Positions 6,909 to 14,984 of a stretch of 40,433 nt of DNA are shown in pieces (position 1 is the first letter of the stretch; the number at the start of each line of letters is the position of its first letter). A program made the translations under genes and the position numbers. The DNA comes from SIG578 sp964508295 (GTDB lineage Bacteria; Bacillota; Clostridia; Oscillospirales; Ruminococcaceae): contig CAZDSQ010000008.1 in the NCBI GenBank assembly GCA_964508295.1, forward strand, positions 1 through 40,433, in the 5' to 3' direction. The notes under the pieces are model-generated. The model searched no databases. It was not told the origin of the DNA and saw only the letters and a program-made list of their open reading frames with translations.

Positions 6909-8660
6909 ATGGCGCTTGACGGCTTGTGTTTGTCTGCTATAAGCAGGCAGATTTCTGAAAACTACATAGACGCGCGCGTTGAAAAGGTTTCCCAGCCCGC
7001 AAAGGACGCCATAGTTTTGACCCTGCGCTTTAAGGGAGGCAGCAAAAAGCTTCTCATTTCGGCAGGAGCGATGGGCGCGAGGCTTCATTTCACCGAGGCT
7101 CAGATTGAAAACCCACAGACTCCGCCTATGTTCTGTATGCTTATGCGAAAGCACTTATCGGGTGGCAGGCTTGTGGCCGTTCGTCAGCTTGGGCTTGACA
7201 GAGTTGTTTTCCTTGATTTCGAGGTTTTGAACGAACTTGCCGACAAGGTAACGCTCTCCCTCTGCATTGAGATTATGGGACACAACAGCAACATTATTCT
7301 TATAAATTCCGACGGAAAGATCATCGACGCTATAAAAAGGGTAAACGCCGAGGTTTCGAGCGTGCGCCTTTGTTTGCCGGGGGTAAAATATGAACTCCCG
7401 CCCCAGCAGGACAAGAAAAATCTTTTGGAAATAGACAAAAACGAGCTTAAGGCCGACCTCTCTGCCTTTGGAGACCTGCTTTTAAGCAAGGTGCTCTTAA
7501 CACTTTACAGCGGCCTTTCACCTCTTTTGTGCCGCGAGATTGCTTTTTACGCCTCCAAAGGCTCGGATATGCTCTGCAGCGAGCTTGATAAGGACGCTAT
7601 AGACCGAATTTTCTTTTTTGTGTCGCAGATCAGCGGCTACATTAAAGAGCCTAATCCGACAATGCTTTGCGACCAAAACCGAACCCCCAAGGAATTTTCC
7701 TTTATGCCGATAAGGCAGTACGGGCATAATATGATAAGCCGTGAGTTTGAGAGCATTGACGAGCTGCTTGACAGCTTTTACAGCGAAAAGGACAGGCTTG
7801 AGAGGGTCAAACAAAAAAGCGGCGACCTACTTAAAACGGTCGTTAACATCTCTGACAGAATTGCGAGAAAGCTTGAAAACCAGCGCCTTGACCTTAAAAG
7901 GTGCGCCGACAAAGAGAGCTTTAAGCGCTACGGCGACATTATTTATGCCAACCTTTCCTTTATTGAAAAGGGCGCTTCCAAAGCGGTTCTGACCGATTTT
8001 TACGACGAGAATGCTTCCCAAATCGAAATAGCGCTCGACCCAAAGCTTACCGCCGCACAAAACGCACAGAAATACTATAGCGACTACCGCAAGGCTGACA
8101 CCGCCGAAAAAATGCTGACCGCGCTTATTAAAAGCGGCGAGCAGGAGCTACTTTACATTGACTCGGTTTTCGACTCGCTGACTCGTGCCGCAAGCGAAAG
8201 CGAGCTATCCGCCATTCGCGCTGAGCTTTTTGACGCAAAATATATCCGCAAAAAGCCTGACCGCAAGCAGATGAAATCCTCTATTCCCTATTTAAAATAC
8301 GTTTCGTCTGACGGCTTTACAATTCTCTGCGGCAGAAACAATCTGCAAAACGACAAGCTCACCTTGAAGGACGCCGCTAAGGGTGACATCTGGTTTCACA
8401 CCCAAAAGATACCAGGCTCGCACACCGTTATATTGACTGAGGGCAAGGCTGTCCCCAACAGAACGTTGGAAGAGGCGGCAGTCATCGCCGCATACAACAG
8501 CAAGGCGAGAAATTCCACAAAGGTTGCAGTTGATTACACCGAGATAAAGAACGTTAAAAAGCCTTCGGGGGCAAAACCCGGAATGGTTATATACGAGACC
8601 TACAAAACTGCCGTTGTTACTCCCGACGAACAGCTTGTAAAAAAACTGCTTTCAAAATAA
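6909..8660 (+). CDS. rqcH: RqcH/NFACT-family ribosome quality control protein
   Basis: The bacterial Rqc2/NEMF homologue. It binds the split 50S subunit carrying stuck peptidyl-tRNA and directs C-terminal Ala tailing; such proteins were formerly called fibronectin-binding. I start it at ATG 6909, preceded by GAGGTG, rather than at ATG 6891. This gives 583 aa and places the Asp-Arg pair (GLDRVVFLDF) at Asp97/Arg98, the numbering reported for the functional DR motif of B. subtilis RqcH. The order is NFACT-N (1-180), HhH/coiled-coil middle (about 190-440) and NFACT-R (about 450-540, DIWFHTQKIPGSHTVI). It is divergent from dnaX; the nearby ssrA/smpB serve the parallel rescue route. Confidence 0.93.
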   Translation: MALDGLCLSAISRQISENYIDARVEKVSQPAKDAIVLTLRFKGGSKKLLISAGAMGARLHFTEAQIENPQTPPMFCMLMRKHLSGGRLVAVRQLGLDRVVFLDFEVLNELADKVTLSLCIEIMGHNSNIILINSDGKIIDAIKRVNAEVSSVRLCLPGVKYELPPQQDKKNLLEIDKNELKADLSAFGDLLLSKVLLTLYSGLSPLLCREIAFYASKGSDMLCSELDKDAIDRIFFFVSQISGYIKEPNPTMLCDQNRTPKEFSFMPIRQYGHNMISREFESIDELLDSFYSEKDRLERVKQKSGDLLKTVVNISDRIARKLENQRLDLKRCADKESFKRYGDIIYANLSFIEKGASKAVLTDFYDENASQIEIALDPKLTAAQNAQKYYSDYRKADTAEKMLTALIKSGEQELLYIDSVFDSLTRAASESELSAIRAELFDAKYIRKKPDRKQMKSSIPYLKYVSSDGFTILCGRNNLQNDKLTLKDAAKGDIWFHTQKIPGSHTVILTEGKAVPNRTLEEAAVIAAYNSKARNSTKVAVDYTEIKNVKKPSGAKPGMVIYETYKTAVVTPDEQLVKKLLSK

Positions 8661-8670
8661 CACCCAAGTC

Positions 8671-8692
8671 CCCCGCTCCCGCGGGGTTTTTT
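8671..8692 (+). terminator. Rho-independent terminator of rqcH
   Basis: CCCCGC (8671-8676) and GCGGGG (8681-8686) form a GC stem with loop TCCC, followed by TTTTTT, 10 nt after the stop codon. Confidence 0.85.
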
Positions 8693-8729
8693 GTTTTTTC
8701 TTCCATATTAACAAATAGCCTTATTTTTG

Positions 8730-8802
8730 TTGCTTTTTTGTTCTGTGTATGGTATAATGTCTGTGTTTAGTTTAAAAAAGCCGTGGTTTTTATTTCACGG
8801 CG
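8730..8802 (+). promoter_or_regulatory. Promoter and leader hairpin of the OPT transporter
   Basis: TTGCTT (8730-8735), 17 nt, TATAAT (8753-8758). The leader then holds a 6-bp stem GCCGTG (8780-8785) / CACGGC (8796-8801), ending 5 nt before the GGAG ribosome site. The hairpin could protect the 5' end or tune initiation; no known riboswitch is recognised. Confidence 0.65.
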
Positions 8803-8815
8803 GAATGGAGATATT

Positions 8816-10729
8816 ATGGACAAGCAGAAAGAATTTAAGCCGTATATCCCCGCAGAAAAGGTAACCCCCGAGCTTACTGTTACCTCCATCGTTATGGGTA
8901 TTATTCTTGCGGTTATATTCGGCGCAGCAAACGCTTATCTCGGACTGCGAGTAGGAATGACTGTTTCGGCATCTATTCCTGCGGCAGTTATTTCAATGGG
9001 CGTTATCCGCATTTTGATGCGCAGAAACTCAATTTTGGAAAGCAACATCGTTCAGACAGTCGGCTCTGCAGGTGAATCGCTTGCGGCAGGCGCTATCTTT
9101 ACGCTTCCTGCTCTCTTTTTATGGGCAGCCGAGGGAAAGACCGACAAGCCCGGCATCCTTGAGATAACCCTTATCGCTCTTATCGGCGGTTTACTCGGCG
9201 TTTTCTTTATGGTGCCACTAAGAAATGCTCTTATCGTTAAGGAGCACGCAACCCTCCCCTATCCTGAGGGAACCGCCTGCGCAGAGGTTCTCCTTGCAGG
9301 CGAAAAGGGCGGAGCTAACGCCTCCACCGTTTTCTCGGGCATGGGCTTTGCGGCCCTCTTTAAGTTCATTATTGACGGTCTTAAGCTCGTTTCGGGCGAG
9401 ATAACCGTTGCAGTAAAGGGCTTTGCAGGCGCAATCGGAACTCAGATATATCCCGCTGTTATGAGCGTTGGTTACATCTGCGGCGCAAAGATCTCCTCCT
9501 ATATGTTTGCAGGCGGTGTTCTAAGCTGGCTTGTGATCATTCCCCTTATCGTTATGTTCGGAGCTGATATTACCCTTTATCCAGGCACCGAGCCCATCAG
9601 CCAGATATTTGCTGATGGCGGAGCCAGCGCTATCTGGAGCTCTTATATCAGATACATCGGCGCAGGCGCACTTGCCGCAGGCGGAATAATCAGCCTTATC
9701 AAGTCACTTCCCCTTATTGTTAAGACCTTTGGCGGCGCTATGAAGAGCATGAAGGGCACGGGAGCCGCAAGCGGTCTGAGAACCGAAAAGGACATAAACC
9801 TCAAGGTTGTTATCCTTGCCATTGTAGCTCTTACCCTTGCCGTATGGCTTGTTCCCGCAATTCCCGTTTCGCTTATCGGAGCTATCATTATCGTTATCTT
9901 TGGCTTCTTCTTTGCAACCGTTTCTTCAAGAATGGTCGGTCTTGTCGGAAGCAGTAACAACCCTGTTTCAGGAATGGCAATCGCAACCCTGCTTATCGCA
10001 ACCCTTATCTTAAAGGTAACCGGTAGCGAGGGCATCGTTGGTATGACAAGCGCAATCGCAATCGGCTCGGTTATCTGCATTGTTGCCGCAATCGCAGGCG
10101 ACACCTCGCAAGACCTTAAAACAGGTTACCTGCTCGGCGCAACACCCAAGAAACAGCAGATAGGTGAAATTATCGGTGTTGTTGCGGCTGCTCTTGCAAT
10201 CGGCGGCACACTTTATCTGCTCGACAGCGCTTGGGGCTTTGGCTCTGACCAGCTTGCCGCTCCTCAGGCAACCCTTATGAAGCTAATCACCGAGGGCGTT
10301 ATGGACGGTAACCTCCCCTGGAACTTAGTTTTCATCGGTGCTTTTATTGCTATCGTTGTTGAGATTATCGGTATCCCCGTTCTTCCCTTTGCTATCGGTA
10401 TTTATCTGCCCGTTCAGCTCAATGCCTGCATTATGGTTGGCGGACTCGTAAGGCTCTTAATGGATAAGATCAAGTTGGGGAGCGCAGAAAAGAAAGAAGC
10501 AGTTGTTAACGACGGTATTCTCTTCTGTTCGGGTATGATAGCAGGTGAGGGACTTGTCGGAATACTTCTTGCTCTGCTTGCAGTATTCGGCGTTGACTCG
10601 ATGCTTGACCTCTCGGGCAAGCTTGGAATCCCCGCAGTAGTTTCAGACATCGGCGGCATCGTTCTCTTTGGCATTATCGTTCTTACACTTCTTAAATTCT
10701 CTCTTTGGAAAAAGCGTGATAAAGAATGA
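8816..10729 (+). CDS. OPT-family oligopeptide transporter
   Basis: A polytopic membrane protein of the OPT superfamily, which imports small peptides or related compounds with protons. From the ATG at 8816 (GGAG upstream) it has 637 residues; a GTG at 8783 lies in the leader hairpin and is less likely. The N-terminal GAANAYLGLRVGMTVSASIP and NIVQTVGSAGESLAAGAIFT segments and the later GDTSQDLKTGYLLGATPKKQ segment are typical of bacterial OPT members. About 14-16 hydrophobic segments are visible. The substrate is unknown. The downstream PqqD-like gene starts inside its stop codon, so the two products are probably made together. Confidence 0.93.
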   Translation: MDKQKEFKPYIPAEKVTPELTVTSIVMGIILAVIFGAANAYLGLRVGMTVSASIPAAVISMGVIRILMRRNSILESNIVQTVGSAGESLAAGAIFTLPALFLWAAEGKTDKPGILEITLIALIGGLLGVFFMVPLRNALIVKEHATLPYPEGTACAEVLLAGEKGGANASTVFSGMGFAALFKFIIDGLKLVSGEITVAVKGFAGAIGTQIYPAVMSVGYICGAKISSYMFAGGVLSWLVIIPLIVMFGADITLYPGTEPISQIFADGGASAIWSSYIRYIGAGALAAGGIISLIKSLPLIVKTFGGAMKSMKGTGAASGLRTEKDINLKVVILAIVALTLAVWLVPAIPVSLIGAIIIVIFGFFFATVSSRMVGLVGSSNNPVSGMAIATLLIATLILKVTGSEGIVGMTSAIAIGSVICIVAAIAGDTSQDLKTGYLLGATPKKQQIGEIIGVVAAALAIGGTLYLLDSAWGFGSDQLAAPQATLMKLITEGVMDGNLPWNLVFIGAFIAIVVEIIGIPVLPFAIGIYLPVQLNACIMVGGLVRLLMDKIKLGSAEKKEAVVNDGILFCSGMIAGEGLVGILLALLAVFGVDSMLDLSGKLGIPAVVSDIGGIVLFGIIVLTLLKFSLWKKRDKE

Positions 10730-11079
10730 AAAAGAAGAACGTAATAGACGAAAACTACCTTGAAAAGATTCCTTTCAGAAACCCGATGCTTAATTGGAGC
10801 ACTGACGAAAACGGGCTTGTTGCTCTCGAGATTGAAAACACGGGAGTTTTCAACCGCATAGCGCAAAAGCTCTTTAAGAGACCTAAGGTAAGCTACGTTC
10901 ACTTAGACGAAATGGGCAGCTTTCTCTGGCCGCTCCTTGACGGCGAGATGAACATTATCGAGCTTGGAAAAAAGGTTGACGAGCATTTCGGAGAGAAGGC
11001 CCACCCCCTCTACGAGCGCCTTGCAAAATATTTTCAGATACTTGACAGCTACGCCTTTGTAATCTGGGTAAAGAAATAA
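10726..11079 (+). CDS. PqqD-like protein (winged-helix, RRE-type fold)
   Basis: A 117-residue protein whose central and C-terminal part (about residues 55-112, VSYVHLDEMGSFLWPLLDGE through KVDEHF and YFQILDSYAFV) matches the PqqD pattern: a beta hairpin with hydroxyl/acidic residues, FLWxLLDG, then helices with VxxHF. PqqD-like folds bind leader peptides of ribosomal peptide products for radical-SAM enzymes, but no such enzyme or precursor is seen here. The ATG overlaps the OPT stop codon by 4 nt (ATGA), which indicates translational coupling. A role in peptide handling with the transporter is inference; stand-alone PqqD-like proteins of unknown function are common in Clostridia. Confidence 0.8.
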   Translation: MKKKNVIDENYLEKIPFRNPMLNWSTDENGLVALEIENTGVFNRIAQKLFKRPKVSYVHLDEMGSFLWPLLDGEMNIIELGKKVDEHFGEKAHPLYERLAKYFQILDSYAFVIWVKK

Positions 11080-11082
11080 GTT

Positions 11083-11118
11083 AAAACTGCCGCCTTAAAA
11101 AAGGCGGCAGTTTTTTGT
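11083..11118 (+). terminator. Rho-independent terminator after the OPT/PqqD-like operon
   Basis: A 14-bp stem (AAAACTGCCGCCTT / AAGGCGGCAGTTTT, 11083-11096 and 11101-11114) is followed by a T-tract. It separates this operon from pheST. Confidence 0.9.
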
Positions 11119-11135
11119 TTTAGCCTTTTATTTGC

Positions 11136-11165
11136 TTGACAAAAAACACTTATGCGTGGTATAAT
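11136..11165 (+). promoter_or_regulatory. Sigma-A promoter of T-box/pheST
   Basis: TTGACA (11136-11141), 18 nt, TATAAT (11160-11165). Transcription would start near 11172, just before the T-box leader. Confidence 0.85.
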
Positions 11166-11171
11166 GCCTTA

Positions 11172-11420
11172 GTACTGTGAAAATGTGTAAGTAGCATATA
11201 CGCGGGTCTTAAGAGAATGGGTATCGTCGGCTGGGAGTACCCCAGATAGCCTATATGTGAATTTCAGCATTGGAGTATCCTGCGAAAATCGTTTTTGAGT
11301 TAAGCAGGGTGTTTGCATCGCACGAAAAAGATGCCTACAAAGTGCAGAGCAATGCTCTGAATTTGGGTGGTACCGCGGGTTTTGCTCGTCCCTTGTTTTT
11401 AGGGGACGAGTTTTATTATT
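11172..11420 (+). promoter_or_regulatory. T-box riboswitch, Phe specifier (tRNA-Phe sensing)
   Basis: A leader that senses uncharged tRNA and controls pheST by antitermination. Stem I shows the AGTA / GAA S-turn pair (AGTA at about 11191; GAA at 11259-11261), then T and the specifier TTC (11263-11265) followed by A, which reads Phe. The T-box sequence GGGTGGTACCGCGG is at 11365-11378, with TGGT (11368-11371) to pair with the tRNA 3' end. The competing terminator is CTCGTCCC (11385-11392) with GGGACGAG (11403-11410) and a T-rich run. The specifier agrees with the downstream genes. Confidence 0.95.
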
Positions 11421-11435
11421 TTTGGAGGTTATTTT

Positions 11436-12488
11436 ATGAACGAAAAAATTCTGGAGCTTAAAAATTTATTTGACGCTTCAATTGAAAAGGTTGAGGAAAT
11501 CGCCGCTCTTGACGAAATAAGGGTTTCCTATCTTGGAAAGAACGGCTCTGTTACAGGGCTCCTTAAAAATATGGGCGCTCTCTCCCCCGACGAGAGAAAG
11601 ACCTACGGAAAGGACGTTAACGACCTTAAGACCTACATTTCGGCCGCTATCGATAATAAGCTCGTCGAGCTTAACGAATTAGCTCTCAAGAAAGAGCTTG
11701 AGGCTATGCCCGAGTTTGACGTTTCGGCCCCCGTTGACACAGACAGAGGCTCATATCACCCCATCACGCTTGTTCAGCGCCAGTGCGAGAACGTTTTTCG
11801 CACCATGGGCTTTACCATTGAGGACTACAGCGAGATAGTTACCGACTACGAGTGCTTTGAGGCGCTTAACATCCCCAAGTTCCACCCTGCAAGAGATATG
11901 CAGGACACCTACTATCTTGAAAACGGCCAGCTTCTTAAGAGCCACACCTCTGCGGCGCAGAACGCCATCTACAAAAAATACAAGAAGGCTCTTATCGAAG
12001 AAGGCAAGCCCATCCGCGCTATCTTCCCCGGCAGATGCTTCAGAAATGAAAACACCGATGCCTGCCACGAAAACACCTTCTTCCAGATGGAAGGCGTTAT
12101 GGTTGACAAAAACATTTCAATTTCAAACCTTATCTTCTTTATGAAAACTATGCTTTCGGCGGTGTTTGAGAAGGACATAAACGTTCGTCTGCGCCCCGGC
12201 TTCTTCCCCTTTGTTGAGCCTGGCTTCGAGCTTGACATAAGCTGCCTTATCTGCGGCGGCGAGGGCTGCCCCTCCTGCAAGCACAGCGGCTGGCTTGAGC
12301 TTTGCCCCTGCGGTATGATTCACCCCAACGTTCTTCGTGAGGGCGGAATTGACCCCGAGGAGTACACGGGCTTTGCATTCGGCCTTGGTCTTACCAGACT
12401 TGCAATGATGAAATACGGCGTTAAGGACATTCGCGACCTAAACGGCGGAAGTCTTGCAAATCTTGCACAGTTCACTGAGGATAAGTAA
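11436..12488 (+). CDS. pheS: Phenylalanine-tRNA ligase alpha subunit
   Basis: The catalytic subunit of the (alpha-beta)2 enzyme that charges tRNA-Phe. At 350 residues it is of usual size. It has the N-terminal coiled coil (about 1-90, with SYLGKNGSVTGLLK), class II motif 2 (FPGRCFRNENTDACHENTFF), a Cys-rich insert ICGGEGCPSCKHSGW, and motif 3 (GFAFGLGLTRLAMMKYGV). The ATG at 11436 has GGAGG at 11424-11428. It is 12 nt from pheT and both are regulated by the Phe T-box. Confidence 0.98.
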   Translation: MNEKILELKNLFDASIEKVEEIAALDEIRVSYLGKNGSVTGLLKNMGALSPDERKTYGKDVNDLKTYISAAIDNKLVELNELALKKELEAMPEFDVSAPVDTDRGSYHPITLVQRQCENVFRTMGFTIEDYSEIVTDYECFEALNIPKFHPARDMQDTYYLENGQLLKSHTSAAQNAIYKKYKKALIEEGKPIRAIFPGRCFRNENTDACHENTFFQMEGVMVDKNISISNLIFFMKTMLSAVFEKDINVRLRPGFFPFVEPGFELDISCLICGGEGCPSCKHSGWLELCPCGMIHPNVLREGGIDPEEYTGFAFGLGLTRLAMMKYGVKDIRDLNGGSLANLAQFTEDK

Positions 12489-12499
12489 GGAGAAGAGAT

Positions 12500-14860
12500 A
12501 TGTTAATTTCATTAAATTGGATTTCTGATTTTGTTGATTTATCGGGCGTTGACACCGATAAGCTTTTAAAACAGTTCTCGCTTTCCACCGCTGAGGTTGA
12601 AAACGATATTTTCTACAAGGGCAGAGATATTTCGGGCATCGTTGTTGCCGAAATCAAGTCGGTAGAGGAGCATCCCGAGTCTAAGAAGTTGCATCTTTTA
12701 AAGGTTGACGCAGGCGAGGCCGAGCTTGTTGACGTTGTGTGCGGCGCTCCTAATGTCAAGGTCGGTATGAAAACCGCCTTTGCAAAGCTTGGCGCTAAAA
12801 TAGGCGACATCACCATCGCTCCCAGAAGCCTTGCAGGCTACACCTCGCACGGTATGTGCTGCTCAGAAAGCGAGCTTGGAATAAGCGACGACAACTCGGG
12901 CATTATGTGCATCACCGAGGATGTTCCCTGCGGAACAGACCTTAAGGAAATATACGACATTGAGGACGTTATCTTTGAGGTTGACAACAAGTCGCTTACC
13001 AACCGCCCTGACCTTTGGGGACACTACGGAATTGCAAGAGAGATCGCAACCCTTTTAGGCCGCGAGCTTAAGCCTTTAGAGGTTGCCGACGTATCTAAAT
13101 ACAACGCTCTCCCCGAAATCGACCTTAAAATTGAAGACAAGCTGTGCCACAGATATTCCTGCATAAGCTTTAAGAACATCAGCCGCACAGTCAGCCCCGT
13201 TAATATGAGAATCAGGCTTTTCTACTGCGGAATGCGTGCCATAAACTATCTTGCCGACCTTACAAACTACCTTATGCTTGAAACAGGTCAGCCCATGCAC
13301 GCCTTTGACTCCCGCAAGATTGAAAAGATTCGTGTAAAGCGCTTTGCTGACAGCTTTGGCTTTGCAACTCTTGACGGCAATGAGCGCAAAATTGATGACC
13401 AGACCCTTATGATATGCAACGGTGACACACCCGTTGCCATCGCTGGTATTATGGGCGGTCTTGACTCCGAGATAGTAGAGGACACCACCTCTCTCACCCT
13501 CGAATCCGCAACCTTTGATGCGGCATCTATTAGAAAATCGTCCTCAAGGCTCGGACTGCGAACCGACGCTTCTATGAGATACGAAAAGAGCCTTGACCCC
13601 GAGCTTACAGTTACCGCTATTGCGAGATTTATTAAGCTCCTTTCGCAGTACGACGCAGGCGTTGAGGTTATCTCCCGCCTTACCGACGAGTACGCCTACA
13701 AGTACGACGAGATCGTTCTTAACTTTAACAAGGACTACGTAAACCGCTACACCGGCATCGAGATTTCCAACGAGACCATCGTAAATACCCTTGTTGCACT
13801 TGGCTTTGGTGTTAAGAACGAGGGCGACGAGTTTTCGGTCAAGGTCCCGAGCTGGAGAGGCACTAAGGACGTTACATTAAAGGCAGACATCATTGAGGAA
13901 ATCACCAGAATTTACGGCTACGACAACTTTGACGTAAACACCACCTTAGCTCCCCTCTATCCCGTCAGAGCATTTGACCAAAAGAGCGTCGAGGAGCAGA
14001 TAAAGGACATTCTTGTTAAGCGCTACAGCCTGCACGAGCTCCATTCTTACATCTGGGCTTATGCCGAGGAGTACAAAAAGCTCGGCATTGAGATTGAGGA
14101 GAACGTTAAGCTTTTAGAGGCTACAAACCCCAACATTGAAACCATTCGCCGCTCTATTATCCCCACCCAGCTCTGCCAGCTTAAAATCAACACCTCTTAT
14201 GCTAAGGAATTTGGTATTTTTGAGATAGGCCGAGTTGTAAGGGGCTTTAAAGAGGACGGGCTTGTAAACGAGCGCAAGATGCTCGCCGTTTCCCTCTTCT
14301 CAAAGGAGAGCGACGTAGAGAAGCTTTACTTTGACGCTGTCGGTATGATATGCACCCTCGCAGACGATATAAAGCACGCAAAGGTTACCTTTGAGAGTGC
14401 CGAGGCTGACCACGGCTATGTTCATCCCAAGAACTACAATTCTATCATTTGCGCAGGCAAGGAGATCGGTAAGATCGGCATAGTTCACCCCACAGTTGCA
14501 AAGAAGGTAGACAAGAAATGCTCTATTGTTTTCTTTGAAATTGATACAAACCTCTTTGCAGAGATTGAAGCTACCGACATTAAGTACGTCGAGACCTCAA
14601 AGTTCCCCTCGATAGACGTTGACCTTACCTTTGTTGTAGACAAGTACAAGCTCATTGCAGATGCAATCGCAAAGGTAAATTCTCCGCTTATCACTAAAGA
14701 GAAGCTGGTCGGAACCTACACCGATGAGGCAGGCAAGTCCATCACAATAAGGCTCACCTTCTCTGACAGTGAGAGAACTCTCACAAAGGACGAGGTTATG
14801 GCCATTGTCGATAAGATAATCGCCGAGCTCTCAATCGTCGGCGTTGCCCTCAAGGCCTAA
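12500..14860 (+). CDS. pheT: Phenylalanine-tRNA ligase beta subunit
   Basis: The structural and editing subunit, 786 residues. Domains in order: a tRNA-binding EMAP-like domain (about 40-150, VVAEIKSVEEHPESKKLHLL), B3/B4 editing region (about 200-390), B5 (about 400-475), the catalytic-like core (480-690) and the C-terminal FDX-ACB anticodon-binding domain (about 695-786, SKFPSIDVDLTFVVD). The ATG at 12500 follows AAGGAGAAGAG. It is co-transcribed with pheS and ends in a hairpin terminator. Confidence 0.98.
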   Translation: MLISLNWISDFVDLSGVDTDKLLKQFSLSTAEVENDIFYKGRDISGIVVAEIKSVEEHPESKKLHLLKVDAGEAELVDVVCGAPNVKVGMKTAFAKLGAKIGDITIAPRSLAGYTSHGMCCSESELGISDDNSGIMCITEDVPCGTDLKEIYDIEDVIFEVDNKSLTNRPDLWGHYGIAREIATLLGRELKPLEVADVSKYNALPEIDLKIEDKLCHRYSCISFKNISRTVSPVNMRIRLFYCGMRAINYLADLTNYLMLETGQPMHAFDSRKIEKIRVKRFADSFGFATLDGNERKIDDQTLMICNGDTPVAIAGIMGGLDSEIVEDTTSLTLESATFDAASIRKSSSRLGLRTDASMRYEKSLDPELTVTAIARFIKLLSQYDAGVEVISRLTDEYAYKYDEIVLNFNKDYVNRYTGIEISNETIVNTLVALGFGVKNEGDEFSVKVPSWRGTKDVTLKADIIEEITRIYGYDNFDVNTTLAPLYPVRAFDQKSVEEQIKDILVKRYSLHELHSYIWAYAEEYKKLGIEIEENVKLLEATNPNIETIRRSIIPTQLCQLKINTSYAKEFGIFEIGRVVRGFKEDGLVNERKMLAVSLFSKESDVEKLYFDAVGMICTLADDIKHAKVTFESAEADHGYVHPKNYNSIICAGKEIGKIGIVHPTVAKKVDKKCSIVFFEIDTNLFAEIEATDIKYVETSKFPSIDVDLTFVVDKYKLIADAIAKVNSPLITKEKLVGTYTDEAGKSITIRLTFSDSERTLTKDEVMAIVDKIIAELSIVGVALKA

Positions 14861-14870
14861 ACAAACCTAT

Positions 14871-14905
14871 AAATCCGCAGAAATTTGTTTTCTGCGGATT
14901 TTTTG
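14871..14905 (+). terminator. Rho-independent terminator of pheST
   Basis: An 11-bp stem (AAATCCGCAGA at 14871-14881, TCTGCGGATTT at 14891-14901) is followed by a T-tract. Confidence 0.9.
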
Positions 14906-14913
14906 TTTTTTGC

Positions 14914-14942
14914 TTGATATGAGTGAAAATATATATTATAAT
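14914..14942 (+). promoter_or_regulatory. Sigma-A promoter of the GH20-like gene
   Basis: TTGATA (14914-14919), 17 nt, TATAAT (14937-14942), about 42 nt upstream of the ATG. Confidence 0.8.
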
Positions 14943-14984
14943 GATTAGTATATCTAAACTGCCGCATCGAAAGGATGGTCTGTT

